Shown: one piece after another, positions 8,241-17,503 of the stretch
Numbering within the stretch: the first letter of the stretch is position 1
Layout of the letters: each line of letters opens with the position of its first letter
DNA from: Halobacillus halophilus DSM 2266
GTDB taxonomy: Bacteria > Bacillota > Bacilli > Bacillales > Halobacillaceae
Direction of reading: 5' to 3'
Length of the DNA: 64,000 bases
Assembly: GCF_000284515.1 (NCBI RefSeq)
Contig: NC_017668.1
Location: 3,720,001 to 3,784,000 of the forward strand
Translations under genes and position numbers: made by a program
Notes under the pieces: model-generated
Database searches by the model: none
What the model was told of the DNA's origin: nothing
The model's input: the letters and a program-made list of their open reading frames with translations, nothing else

Positions 8241-9419
8241 TTTTCCTGCTCCTGCATTCAGGGCCTGTTCTAAGTCCTCCCAAATGTCGTCTACTGATTC
8301 AAGACCTACAGATAATCGAATGAGATTATCTCCAATCCCCATCTTCTTCCTTTCTTCTTCGGGAACCACAGCGTGTGTCATCGATGCAGGGTGTTGAATA
8401 AGGGTTTCTGCATCTCCGAGGCTTACCGCGATCTTAATCAATTTTAACTGATCCATGACCTGGTGTGCTTCTTCTTTTCCACCTTCAATATCAAAAGCAA
8501 GCACCCCTCCTCCATCCGACATTTGCCCCTTCAGATTAGGACTTTCAATATCTGGATAATAAACTTCATTCACTAAAGGATGATGCTTTAAATATTTAGC
8601 TATCTTTCCCGCGCTTGAACTATGCCGATCTAAACGAATATGAAGGGTTTTTAAGCCTCTGATCAAAAGCCAGGCATCAAATGGAGAAAGTACCCCTCCT
8701 ATATCCTTCTGTTCATTCATTGCTAATTCATCCATAAAGTCTTTTTTTCCTACAACAAGTCCGGCAATCACGTCTCCGTGACCCCCTATATATTTTGTAG
8801 CGCTGTGAATAACGATATCGCAGCCTAACTCCAGCGGCCGCTGCAAGTAAGGTGTGCAAAAAGTGTTATCCACTACTACAGGAATATTATATTCTCCAGC
8901 AACTTTAGCAACCATCCGTAAATCAATGACTTTCATCGTTGGATTAATAGGAGTCTCTATAAATAGGCATGCAGTAGAGTCAGTAATTCTATCTCTCAGC
9001 TCCTCTTCTGTCTCCATTAAGCTGAAATCATGCTGAATATTATATTTTTCTTTGAGTGTCGTCAGTAAACCATATGTGCATCCATATAGACCATTGGAAC
9101 ATAAGATATGGTCATTGGCTTTCGTTAAGGCAATAAGAACGGCAGAAACAGCTGCCATTCCAGACGCAAAAGCCAATCCCTTTTCTCCTCCCTCAAGCAC
9201 TGCCATTCTCTCTTCCAAAGCTTTCACAGTAGGATTTCCTAGTCTCGTGTAGATATAACCCTCTTCTTCTCCTGAAAAGCGGCGCTCCCCCTCAGAAGCG
9301 TTCTGAAATGAAAAAGTGGATGTTTGAAATATAGGCATGGATAAGCTTCTTAAGAACTCATCGGAATGCTTGCCTCCATGAATCATAGAGGTCTCCATAC
9401 GTTTCTCTTTTCTATTCAC
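8226..9419 (-). CDS. Methionine gamma-lyase (PLP-dependent)
   Basis: Cys/Met-metabolism PLP enzyme of 397 residues. The PLP lysine is Lys209 in SATKYIGGHGD. LYGCTYG near residue 112 supplies the PLP-phosphate tyrosine plus a cysteine (Cys114) that is typical of methionine gamma-lyases and absent from most cystathionine enzymes. The likely reaction is L-methionine to methanethiol, 2-oxobutyrate and ammonia. Cystathionine gamma-lyase activity is the main alternative. The GTG start follows AGGGGGAG by five bases. A cre site at 9459-9474, 40 bp upstream, predicts CcpA control. Its terminator abuts repeat element B. Confidence 0.85.
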   Translation of the reverse strand: MNRKEKRMETSMIHGGKHSDEFLRSLSMPIFQTSTFSFQNASEGERRFSGEEEGYIYTRLGNPTVKALEERMAVLEGGEKGLAFASGMAAVSAVLIALTKANDHILCSNGLYGCTYGLLTTLKEKYNIQHDFSLMETEEELRDRITDSTACLFIETPINPTMKVIDLRMVAKVAGEYNIPVVVDNTFCTPYLQRPLELGCDIVIHSATKYIGGHGDVIAGLVVGKKDFMDELAMNEQKDIGGVLSPFDAWLLIRGLKTLHIRLDRHSSSAGKIAKYLKHHPLVNEVYYPDIESPNLKGQMSDGGGVLAFDIEGGKEEAHQVMDQLKLIKIAVSLGDAETLIQHPASMTHAVVPEEERKKMGIGDNLIRLSVGLESVDDIWEDLEQALNAGAGKKKRT

Positions 9420-9458
9420 TTTTACTCCCCCTATTTCTTCAACTTATACCCCTCAAAT

Positions 9459-9474
9459 TTGTAAGCGTTTTCAA
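9459..9474 (-). promoter_or_regulatory. cre site (CcpA operator) upstream of methionine gamma-lyase
   Basis: TTGTAAGCGTTTTCAA matches the cre consensus WTGNNARCGNWWWCAW at every position. It lies 40 bp upstream of the GTG start, a position expected for repression. Confidence 0.75.
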
Positions 9475-9547
9475 TTAATTCTAACAAAAAGGAAGGTGTT
9501 TCGCCCTCCTCCTTAATTACCATATTTCCATTTATCCAGATGGGTGT

Positions 9548-10819
9548 TCATTTTATTACTTTGTCACTTTCATTGTCAGAAAAGTGTTCCTGATACAATC
9601 GATCTGCCCAGGCGATAGCCTGTCCGTATATCTCAAATATTTCACTAAAGTCAATCCCTAATTCCTCCAGAGAACGGTCAAGAATCTCAAACTCAGCCGT
9701 TTCCATGGCTATCGCTATATCTAGAATCCTTCTATATAAATTCCGCTCTCCGTTCAAAGCATCTTTTATTTCTACATCAAGCGGCAGGGATTGAATAGCT
9801 TCTGAAGTGGTCTGCTTCGTTCCTACATCTACAAGTGACATAAACCCCGTTAAGAAACATCCATCTGATAAGGTGCCACAGCGCAGCTTAATGGCGACCT
9901 GCTCACACATCTTAGCTCTAAGTAAGCTCGTTTTAACCAAAAATTGAGAAGCGGTGGAAGCTGCCCTTTCCGTTTGCTCAATAGAAAGCACATACATCCA
10001 CTTTTTTAATGCGTCGGCCCCTAGAAGCATTACTGCCTGTTTAATGGACTGGATGGGAACATGGGAGTGTTGATGATTGGAGGAATTGATCAGCCGTAAT
10101 AATTTATAAGTTAGAGCCAGATCCTGCTCTAAGATATCAACCACTTTTTCTACATCTACTTCTCTGCCTGACACAGATAGTTCCTCAATAATTTGAAAAT
10201 ATGTCGCTGTAAAAAAAGGAATATCTATTCCTGAAACGACAACCGGCTTGCTATAATAATACCCTTGAAAGAGCTTGAAACCCTCCAGGACACAAGCCTG
10301 ATGTTCTTCTCTCGTCTCTACTTTTTCAGCTAGCAGGGTAAGATCATAGGCTTTAGCTAAATGGATGATGTCTGCACGAAGTTTTGCTGGCACCACTCGT
10401 ATATCCACCTTAATAATATCTATGTAATGAAGCAGATGCGGATTTGAGAGCTGCTCCAGGGAAATGACGTCATCCAGAGCAATCGTGTACCCTTTTTCTT
10501 TTAAATCACGGCATTCTCCAATAAGGTCCTCTGAAAAGCAAACATCTTCCAGGATCTCTACAATTAACTGACCAGGGTTAAAATGCTTTGGTATCTGGTC
10601 TAAAAGTAATTTTTCCGTAAAATTAATAAAACAAGGTTTATTTTGGGAAAGTCGATCCAGCCCTATCGTTAGGAAGCTGTTCACTAACACCTCTGTCGTT
10701 GCTCGACTGGCATCGATCGCAGTGAACTGATTCACGTGACTGTCACGGTATAAAAGTTCATAAGCATACACTTCTTCGTTCAAATTCAAGATTGGCTGCC
10801 GCGCCACGAAAACTTCCAT
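9548..10819 (-). CDS. EAL/HDOD signalling protein (YuxH-like)
   Basis: About 423 residues with an N-terminal EAL-fold domain (residues about 1-200, starting EVFVARQPIL) and a C-terminal HDOD domain (about 200-400). The EAL signature reads VEILEDV and the later metal motif reads ALDDVISLEQL, so catalytic residues for cyclic-di-GMP hydrolysis appear degenerate and it probably signals by binding. B. subtilis YuxH has this architecture. I chose the ATG at 10819, preceded by GGGAAGAAAGCAG. It is divergent from the YhfW-like gene at 10967. Confidence 0.85.
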   Translation of the reverse strand: MEVFVARQPILNLNEEVYAYELLYRDSHVNQFTAIDASRATTEVLVNSFLTIGLDRLSQNKPCFINFTEKLLLDQIPKHFNPGQLIVEILEDVCFSEDLIGECRDLKEKGYTIALDDVISLEQLSNPHLLHYIDIIKVDIRVVPAKLRADIIHLAKAYDLTLLAEKVETREEHQACVLEGFKLFQGYYYSKPVVVSGIDIPFFTATYFQIIEELSVSGREVDVEKVVDILEQDLALTYKLLRLINSSNHQHSHVPIQSIKQAVMLLGADALKKWMYVLSIEQTERAASTASQFLVKTSLLRAKMCEQVAIKLRCGTLSDGCFLTGFMSLVDVGTKQTTSEAIQSLPLDVEIKDALNGERNLYRRILDIAIAMETAEFEILDRSLEELGIDFSEIFEIYGQAIAWADRLYQEHFSDNESDKVIK

Positions 10820-10966
10820 CTGCTTTCTTCCCTTCTTCAACACTTGAGAACACTAGGTTATGTATACTACACCTCTTCATCCACTGTCATAACGGTATGG
10901 GAAAAAATACATGAAATACGACAAGAAGGAAACACTGAAATCAAAGACTTCTTCAGGAGGGAAACC

Positions 10967-12556
10967 ATGGATAAACAACAATGGACAAAGCCCCAGCCAA
11001 TGTGGCTGGAAGATACATCACTGCCTTCGTTTAATGAATTAAAAGAAGATACGTCTGCAGATGTCGCTGTTATTGGGGGAGGCATCACTGGAATTACAAC
11101 CGCTTATTTATTAGCTAAACAAGGGAAGCAAGTTATATTACTCGATTCTGATCACTTGTTAAATGGAACAACAGGTCACACCACAGCTAAAGTAACCGCT
11201 CAGCATGGGTTGATATATTATGAATTAATGAAGCATTTCGGCACTGAGGATGCCTCTCTCTACTATCAAGCTCAGATGAGCGCGTTTTCCTTAATTGAAG
11301 AATTGATTCAAAAATATGATATCTCCTGTGATTGGAAAAAGGAAGACGCGCTGTTATATGCCACTACCAATAAAGGAGCGCTTAAGCTTGATCAGGAATA
11401 TGAAGCTTATAGAAAAATTGGTATTGAAGGATCCCTTAATGAGTCGCTTCCTTTTGATGTTGAAGCCAAAAAAGCACTTGTTATGCATAATCAGGCGCGC
11501 TTTCATCCTCTAAAATACTTATCCGCTTTAATAGAAGAGTTTACCAAGCTGGGGGGAGAAATCTACGAAAACACAAAAGCCATCGATCTTAAAGAAGGTG
11601 CCAAGCTTGAAATTCATACGGGTTCAGGGGCAACCGTTACCTGTGATAAAGCAGTATCCTGCAGTCACTTCCCATTCTATGACGGGAAAGGATTTTATTT
11701 CAGCCGAATGTACGCAGAACGTTCTTACCTCATGGCTATCGAACCCGAACGTGAAATACCTGATGGCATGTACCTTTCAGTTGATGAACCAAAACGCACG
11801 ATTCGTACAGCTGAATACAACGGCAAACCCATTTTGCTTGTAGGAGGAGAAAGCCATAAAACAGGAATGGGAGTAAATACATCCTTTCACTATAACGCGA
11901 TTGAAGAATTTGCTGCTCAGACCTTTGGAATTAAGAAGAAATTATTCCAATGGTCCGCCCAGGATTTGACGACGCTTGATAAGGTTCCTTATATCGGACC
12001 AATCACCCGGAGGAACGATCGTGTGTTTATAGCTACTGGGTTTAGAAAATGGGGCATGACGAATGGGACTCTTGCCGCTCAGCTTATTTCTCAATCTGTT
12101 GCAGGAGAGGATTCGCTTTTTCACTCTCTGTTCAAACCATCCCGGTTTAAAACAGATCCTAGTATGAAACAATTTCTCTCCCAGAATTTTGATGTCGCTG
12201 TTCATTTGGTAGAAGGGAAACTTGAGCTTGTCGCAGACCGTCCTCAAAATTTGAAAAAAGGTGAAGGATTAGTCGTTCAATGGAAAGGCGAACGAGCGGG
12301 AGCTTTTAAAGATGAAGAAGATCAAATTCACCTTTTGGATACCACCTGCACACATATGGGATGCGAAGTGGAATGGAATGATGCAGAACGCACTTGGGAC
12401 TGTCCGTGCCACGGTTCAAGGTTCTCGTTTGATGGTACAGTTGTGGAAGGCCCGGCTGACCAGCCGCTTATGAAAATCGCTTTTCCTTACCCTGAACAGC
12501 AGCAAATCACATCTGATGAGATAAATGCAGAAGAAGAACAACCGGATCAAATATAA
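10967..12556 (+). CDS. FAD-dependent oxidoreductase with C-terminal Rieske domain (YhfW-like)
   Basis: Protein of 529 residues. An N-terminal DAO-type FAD domain carries the dinucleotide motif VAVIGGGITGITTAYLL near residue 33. A C-terminal Rieske [2Fe-2S] domain carries CTHMGCEVEW and CPCHGSRFSFDG (residues about 455-490), with the Cys-x-His and Cys-x2-His ligands intact. The architecture matches B. subtilis YhfW. The electron donor and substrate are unknown. I chose the ATG at 10967, five bases after CAGGAGGG. It ends in a clear terminator at 12561-12590. Confidence 0.9.
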   Translation: MDKQQWTKPQPMWLEDTSLPSFNELKEDTSADVAVIGGGITGITTAYLLAKQGKQVILLDSDHLLNGTTGHTTAKVTAQHGLIYYELMKHFGTEDASLYYQAQMSAFSLIEELIQKYDISCDWKKEDALLYATTNKGALKLDQEYEAYRKIGIEGSLNESLPFDVEAKKALVMHNQARFHPLKYLSALIEEFTKLGGEIYENTKAIDLKEGAKLEIHTGSGATVTCDKAVSCSHFPFYDGKGFYFSRMYAERSYLMAIEPEREIPDGMYLSVDEPKRTIRTAEYNGKPILLVGGESHKTGMGVNTSFHYNAIEEFAAQTFGIKKKLFQWSAQDLTTLDKVPYIGPITRRNDRVFIATGFRKWGMTNGTLAAQLISQSVAGEDSLFHSLFKPSRFKTDPSMKQFLSQNFDVAVHLVEGKLELVADRPQNLKKGEGLVVQWKGERAGAFKDEEDQIHLLDTTCTHMGCEVEWNDAERTWDCPCHGSRFSFDGTVVEGPADQPLMKIAFPYPEQQQITSDEINAEEEQPDQI

Positions 12557-12560
12557 CGTC

Positions 12561-12590
12561 AAAGCGCTGCCTGATAAGAGGCAGCGCTTT
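12561..12590 (+). terminator. Terminator after the YhfW-like gene
   Basis: AAAGCGCTGCCT pairs with AGGCAGCGCTTT around a short loop, followed by TCTATTTTTT. Confidence 0.85.
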
Positions 12591-12682
12591 TCTATTTTTT
12601 CATCATAAAGGGTGATATACTATACGAGTTGGAAAAGTTTATCAATTTCGCCTGTAATACTCACAGAGAGGATCTATTATGT

Positions 12683-13588
12683 ATGATCAGCGATCAAAAA
12701 TTAGGAATTATCTATACAGCAGGAGCTTACATTCTATGGGGGTTCCTCCCCATCTACTGGAAACTGATTCAACAGATTCCAGCCTTTGAGATTCTCGCCC
12801 ACAGGATTGTATGGTCTTTCGTTTTCATGGCATTTCTAGTCATAGTCATAAATAAACGGAAGCCCTTTATGAAAGAGCTTCGTGCCATCGTAAATAATAA
12901 ACTCCGTTTGATTGGTATAACACTCGCTTCCATAACCATCAGCATAAACTGGGTCACCTACATATGGGCAGTAAATACCGATCATGTTGTTGAAGCCAGT
13001 CTCGGTTATTATATTAATCCGCTTGTCAGCATTCTTCTCGGAATGATTGTATTAAAAGAGACCTTTTCCAGAGCTCAATGGCTTGCTTTCTTTCTTGCGG
13101 GATGCGGTGTATTGTTTATGACCATTAACTTTGGTTCCGTGCCCTGGATTGCACTACTGCTTGCCTTCAGCTTCGGTTCTTATGGGTTACTGAAAAAGTT
13201 GGTTCCCCTTAACGCTATGTATGGATTAACCATTGAAACGCTTATTGTGTCACCTGTTGCACTTATCTATCTCTTAAACCAGCAAAGCGGTCACTGGATG
13301 CAGGTGGACTGGCTTTCTCTTACTACAGTGCTTGTATTCGGAGCTGGAATTGTCACCGCAATCCCTCTGTTACTGTTCTCAGCAGGAGCAAAACGGATTC
13401 CGCTTTCCATGGTTGGTTTTCTGCAGTATTTTGCCCCGACCATCATGCTGATCATTGGGGTTTTCCTATACAATGAACCATTTACACACATCCACGCCAT
13501 CTCATTTACTCTAATATGGGCCGGTCTTGCTGTTTATACCGTGACTCGCGTGAAGCGTCTAAGAAAATATGAAGCAAAAGCGAGTTAA
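12683..13588 (+). CDS. rarD: RarD-family EamA transporter
   Basis: Inner-membrane protein of 301 residues with ten predicted hydrophobic helices in two EamA repeats; the start motif GIIYTAGAYILWGFLPIYWK is typical of RarD. The family name comes from a chloramphenicol-sensitivity phenotype and the natural substrate is not established. I chose the ATG at 12683, after AGAGAGGATC. The stop codon (13586-13588) lies inside the sequence that the adjacent tnpB element would use as its guide. Confidence 0.85.
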   Translation: MISDQKLGIIYTAGAYILWGFLPIYWKLIQQIPAFEILAHRIVWSFVFMAFLVIVINKRKPFMKELRAIVNNKLRLIGITLASITISINWVTYIWAVNTDHVVEASLGYYINPLVSILLGMIVLKETFSRAQWLAFFLAGCGVLFMTINFGSVPWIALLLAFSFGSYGLLKKLVPLNAMYGLTIETLIVSPVALIYLLNQQSGHWMQVDWLSLTTVLVFGAGIVTAIPLLLFSAGAKRIPLSMVGFLQYFAPTIMLIIGVFLYNEPFTHIHAISFTLIWAGLAVYTVTRVKRLRKYEAKAS

Positions 13589-13760
13589 TTAAAGGCTTTG
13601 GTGAACTACCCACCACTTAATTTCTAACGAAATTTGAAGTGGGGGCTTCTCGGGTCGTAGTTGCTTCTAGTAGCCAACCAAATTTGCCGAGCTAACCCCA
13701 TTGTCCCAACGGTTTATATTATGGAAATTAGGATTACTGATGCTCCGAAAGGAGCCTTTT
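13581..13760 (-). ncRNA. Predicted omega RNA (guide RNA) at the tnpB right end
   Basis: Just 3' of tnpB on the minus strand lies the structured right end typical of IS200/IS605-group tnpB elements. It includes GGGACAATGGGGTTAGC, a GGCTACTAGAAGC segment, CGACCCGAGAAGCCCCCACTT, and a terminal hairpin ending GTGGTGGGTAGTTCAC at 13601. In characterised TnpB systems this end plus adjoining genomic bases is the guide RNA. By that rule the guide would be the 20 bases from 13600 down to 13581, starting CAAAGCC. The 5' boundary is approximate because such RNAs overlap the tnpB 3' end. Confidence 0.65.
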
Positions 13761-15016
13761 TCCTTCTACTTTTATGTTAATAGCCGCGTTCACATCGCGG
13801 TCTTGAATGTGGCCACAAGCGCATTTGTAAGTTCGTATGCTCATTGTTAGTTGTTTATCAATACTACCGCATTTGGAGCACGTTTTAGAGGATGGGAACC
13901 ATTTGCCGACCTTGACAAGCTTCTTTCCAAGCTCTTCGAGCTTGTAAGAAAGAAATGAGGAGAACATTCCCCATCCGTTATCGTGCACGCTTTTGCCGAA
14001 TTTAAGAGCCTTAGACATATCTTTCATGTTAAGGTCTTCAATAGCTATGGCATCAAAGTTATCAGCTAAATCACGGCTCCACTTGTGGCAGAAATCTTTG
14101 CGTTGGTTTGCTACTTTTTCATGTAGCTTCGCTACTTTATTTTTCTGCTTGAACCAACGGTTCGAGCCTTTCTTTCTGCGTGATAACACGCGCTGCTCTT
14201 TGGCTAGTCTATCCTCTGATTGACGGTAGAAACGAGGGTACTTGGCTCTCGTGCCTTCGTTTGCTACAAACAATTCCTTCATAGAATAATCTAGACCAAT
14301 AATATTTTCTGGTTGAACCTCTTTAGGTTCAACTTCGTATTCAGTAAGAATAGAAACATAAATTTTACCTGTCGCAGACATTGAAACCGTGACCGATTTC
14401 AACTTGCTTCCTTCGGGTATTTGTCTATGTTGTTTCAACTTCACCCATTTGAGTTTCGGTAATTTGATATAGCCATCCTGGACCATAATATTTCCGTTAA
14501 CCACATTTGTCGTATAGCTCTTACGAGCTTTACGGCTTTTGTGTTTTGGGAATTTATTTTGACCAGTAAAAAAAGCCTTATAAGCTTTATCCAGGTTCAT
14601 TTGAGTGTTGGCCAAAGCAAGACTATCCACTTCTTTCAAAAAAGGATATTCTTTTTTGTATTTCGCTGGCGTTGGAAACTTCATTTTCTTCAGTTCGCTT
14701 TGGTCATTTTTGTAATCTTCATAAGCTAAAATGCGGTCATCCAGCATTTTGTTGAATATAAAGCGGGCAGAACCGAAGGTTCTTTTAATTAAGTTTAGTT
14801 GCTCAAAATTTGGTTCTGTTTTGAATTTGAAAGCTTTGTTCTTTTTGACCATATCAAATTACCCCCTCTCAACAGAATGTTTGTTCGTAATTCAATAGTA
14901 CCAAAAAATTCTTTGAAAGTCTTTTATTATCAAAAGAAAAACAAAAAAAGAAGCAATTCATCCCCCACCTAAAATGCTAACGCATTTTTGAGGAAGGGGA
15001 CTTCTTGCTAATTTCG
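13601..15016 (-). mobile_element. IS605/IS1341-type element carrying tnpB only
   Basis: A tnpB gene is flanked by an inferred right end at 13601 and a left end near 15016. The left end carries the hairpin pair CCCCTTCCTC...GGTGGGGGATG (about 14961-15005) and a T run. No tnpA is present, so the copy cannot excise unaided unless TnpA is supplied in trans. The five bases outside the left end on the minus strand read TTTAA (15021-15017), plausible as the target-adjacent motif. The boundaries are inferred from family patterns. Confidence 0.7.
13734..14852 (-). CDS. tnpB: TnpB RNA-guided nuclease (IS1341 family)
   Basis: Protein of 372 residues, full family length. The RuvC-like catalytic residues are all present: Asp188 in IIGLDYS, Glu272 in AIEDLNM and Asp353 in DRDVNAAINI. 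The zinc ribbon has Cys325, Cys328, Cys344 and Cys346 (CSKCGS, CACG). No frameshift is visible, so the nuclease looks intact. Known TnpB proteins use the adjoining omega RNA to cut DNA next to a short motif, which favours element retention. It sits between rarD and repeat element C. Confidence 0.93.
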   Translation of the reverse strand: MVKKNKAFKFKTEPNFEQLNLIKRTFGSARFIFNKMLDDRILAYEDYKNDQSELKKMKFPTPAKYKKEYPFLKEVDSLALANTQMNLDKAYKAFFTGQNKFPKHKSRKARKSYTTNVVNGNIMVQDGYIKLPKLKWVKLKQHRQIPEGSKLKSVTVSMSATGKIYVSILTEYEVEPKEVQPENIIGLDYSMKELFVANEGTRAKYPRFYRQSEDRLAKEQRVLSRRKKGSNRWFKQKNKVAKLHEKVANQRKDFCHKWSRDLADNFDAIAIEDLNMKDMSKALKFGKSVHDNGWGMFSSFLSYKLEELGKKLVKVGKWFPSSKTCSKCGSIDKQLTMSIRTYKCACGHIQDRDVNAAINIKVEGKRLLSEHQ

Positions 15017-15058
15017 TTAAATTTTATAATTAATTTTTCATAAGAGACTTATTACACA

Positions 15059-15783
15059 ATAGGGCCGAATAGTTGAAGACTCAGTTTCGAGATATTGATT
15101 TGTAGTTAAGGTCCTGCGGGGGATGATTCGCTTTCCGGGGTCTCACCGATCATGTCTATCCCATTCTTACACTTTTTTAGTCTTACTTGGAAATCAGAAC
15201 ATAAACGACAACGAGAGCTATCCAGCTCCAGCACCTAGCGTCTAGTGAGACTTCCCTCACTTCTGTACGATAAGTCAACATCGAATCGCTACGCTCTTCG
15301 TGTTTCCTTTATCTCCACCAGCTCAGTCCAGTCCATACGCCGCTGACCAAGGTGCTTCCGCTTTTAACCTAGGAGTCTTCATCCTCCCCTCCGGACCTTG
15401 CTGAAATGAGAGGCTCGAAACATTGGCAAAAATAACTTGGATTGGAAATTTAAAAATCGTGCCATGAGTCCTGTTTTCTCGAGGTATTGTTAGAAAAGGC
15501 CTGGTACCACTGGATAAAAAAAAGGATCAAGTCCAACACCTGTACTTCTAAAGAAGGGCCCGTTCCCCCATAGGAAAGTGTTCAAATGTGGAATCACCCC
15601 GAAAGACACGACCAGCATAAGCCGAGCATCAAAAGGATGGTGGTTTTTCCGTCCGTTGATGAACGGCTTATGCTGGTCGTGTCTGGGTGATGGAACAAGA
15701 CGAGTTATTTCCCCACCAGCCCTCTTCGACATAGAGTAATGGACCCAATTTATCTCGAAACTGAGTCTTCAAGTAATGGGAGA
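15059..15783 (+). repeat. Repeat element C (large modular non-coding repeat)
   Basis: About 725 bp with L end (AGGGCCGAATAGTTGAAGACTC) at left and R end (GAGTCTTCAAGTAATGGGAG) at right. It contains module M3 in inverted orientation (about 15163-15372) and module M2 (15569-15720). M2 here has its most complete stem: 20 perfect pairs between the segments starting GACACGACCAGC (15605) and ending GGTCGTGTC (15683). No gene is evident; the one long open frame lies within M2. The R end is about 35 bp from the terminator of the gene at 15884, and the L end is about 40 bp from the tnpB element. Confidence 0.85.
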
Positions 15784-15819
15784 TTAACCTTAAAATCAAC
15801 TCGGAAGTTTAACAGATCC

Positions 15820-15872
15820 AATCATAAAAAAGACGGTACCTCAAATTTGCAGGTGCCGTCTTTTTTATGATT
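15820..15872 (-). terminator. Long terminator after the 15884-16849 gene
   Basis: A 21-bp stem (15820-15840 with 15852-15872) with one mismatch, A-rich on one arm and T-rich on the other, so it could act in both directions. Confidence 0.9.
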
Positions 15873-15883
15873 ATTCACATGGC

Positions 15884-16849
15884 TTACCAGCTGAAATAAG
15901 CAGCTGCATCTTTCCCGGATAAGTAAGCACTCTCCAAGCGGGTACGCTTGGCTTCATCATTTTCTCTAAGAAATGCATCTCCCGCAGCTACTAATGTGCC
16001 TTCACCAGATAGATCTAAAAAGGAAGATTGAACAACATTTTTCGCCTGAGCGTAACGCCAGCGTTTCAACTGTTCGGACTCGAGGTCTTTCCAATCTAAG
16101 TAAGAAGCCGCCTTTTCTTTAATTAAAGAAAGTACATAGTCTTCCCCGTAGTATTTCCTGGACCAGTCTGATTTCATATAGATACTGACTGTGGTTTCCT
16201 TTGAAATCCCTTTTTTCTCGTGGTCCACCATTCGTTCCATTCCTTCTGGAAGATCAGTATCCACATGACCGTCTTCAGGAAGATTTGTAGGATGATTAAA
16301 CTTATAAATTCCTACATAAGTTGGTTCAAACACAACTTTCTTCAACTGATTATAAACAGATGAATCCACACGTACTTCACTGTCTTTTAACAGCTCTATT
16401 ATTTGAGGAACAGGCATAGTCAACAATACTTTTTCTGACTGCCACTCGTTCCCATTCTCATCGTATAAGCGAAACCCACTTGTATTCTGGACGATTCGGG
16501 TCACCGTGGTATGTAGTGACGTTGGAATGCCTTTAGCCAGGTGTTTTGCCAGGCTGTTCATACCGTCTACAGCTGTATAACGAGGGTACTCATCACCAAA
16601 CCATCGCTTAATTCGTCCTTGGTCAAGCCATCCTTCAACCTCTTCTTCAAATTCCTTCGTTCTTACCGTGAAAAATTGAGCCCCATGGTCGGCTTTACCG
16701 CCGGCTACTCGTCTTGTTGCGAGACGCCCCCCGACACTCTTGCTTTTATCGACTAACAGGAGATCTTTTCTTCCTTGCTTTAAAAATCGATTGGCAGCTG
16801 TGATCCCGGAGAAGCCCGCGCCCACAATCGTAATCTCATAATTATTCAT
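15884..16849 (-). CDS. FAD-dependent amine-oxidase-like (renalase-type) oxidoreductase
   Basis: About 321 residues. The N-terminal dinucleotide motif EITIVGAGFSGITAANRF is followed by the second FAD motif GGRLATRR and DHGAQFFTVR near residue 60, a pattern of the NAD(P)/FAD renalase-like family. The C-terminal GEGTLVAAGDAF region closes the FAD site. The substrate is unknown. The ATG at 16849 follows GGAGGTGGAAG; a longer frame to 16888 lacks conserved sequence. It stands alone, with a strong terminator downstream. Confidence 0.8.
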   Translation of the reverse strand: MNNYEITIVGAGFSGITAANRFLKQGRKDLLLVDKSKSVGGRLATRRVAGGKADHGAQFFTVRTKEFEEEVEGWLDQGRIKRWFGDEYPRYTAVDGMNSLAKHLAKGIPTSLHTTVTRIVQNTSGFRLYDENGNEWQSEKVLLTMPVPQIIELLKDSEVRVDSSVYNQLKKVVFEPTYVGIYKFNHPTNLPEDGHVDTDLPEGMERMVDHEKKGISKETTVSIYMKSDWSRKYYGEDYVLSLIKEKAASYLDWKDLESEQLKRWRYAQAKNVVQSSFLDLSGEGTLVAAGDAFLRENDEAKRTRLESAYLSGKDAAAYFSW

Positions 16850-17113
16850 TCTTCCACCTCCATGTCTATTATAATTAATTTTCCACAAATATAGATATAG
16901 AACACATCCGAAAATATATTTGGAGATGTTCTTATTCTAACAGAAAATGTTTAAGCTACTTTAACCTTTTTACTTTTGCTGACCCCACCCAGCTGTTTAC
17001 AAACTATTGGTATAATTAAAGTTATGCCTTCACTAAAATCCCAAATAGAAACCCTTGGGTTCCTGTAGAGACTGAATACTAGATTTTATCCCCATTCCAC
17101 TGCCTTCAAACAG

Positions 17114-17503
17114 CTAATGAATCTCTATAGCTGCAACCTTAATAAACCCAAGCTGTTTCAGCTCTTCTAAAATGGTATCATTTCTTTCTACCACCATAAA
17201 TTCCTGCATTTCATCGAATAAGTGTAGATCGGATGAAAAAACAGATGAACCTATATTTCCAACAATTTTAACACTTTGTTCAGCCATCGCTTTTTCATCC
17301 AACTCTGTGCGCACTTCTTCTTTACGCTTCATCCTCTCTTTCTTGACTCGGAGACTTTTGAGAAGAAATACGTTAGAATATAGTCGGGATACAGAAGAGT
17401 TTGCAGTCGAATCTAATACCTGTACCGCTGTTCCTTCAATCCGACATCCGGACAGCCTATAGTTATGATTAGGCATTAACCAGGTTTCGATTTTTATGTT
17501 CAA
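17114..17503 (-). CDS. Hypothetical protein, 129 residues
   Basis: I do not recognise this protein. It has a polar N-terminal half, a basic stretch (KSLRVKKERMKRKEEVR, residues about 49-65) and an acidic C-terminal half ending QLGFIKVAAIEIH. There is no signal peptide or membrane helix. The proposed TTG start at 17503 has a poorly spaced AAGG, and an ATG at residue 10 has no ribosome site, so translation is uncertain. It may be a decayed gene. Confidence 0.4.
   Translation of the reverse strand: MNIKIETWLMPNHNYRLSGCRIEGTAVQVLDSTANSSVSRLYSNVFLLKSLRVKKERMKRKEEVRTELDEKAMAEQSVKIVGNIGSSVFSSDLHLFDEMQEFMVVERNDTILEELKQLGFIKVAAIEIH

Noticed and set aside
13993-14223. Plus-strand frame inside tnpB as a tnpA remnant
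   Set aside because: The translation has no HuH or Y1-transposase motif and is antisense to the intact tnpB.
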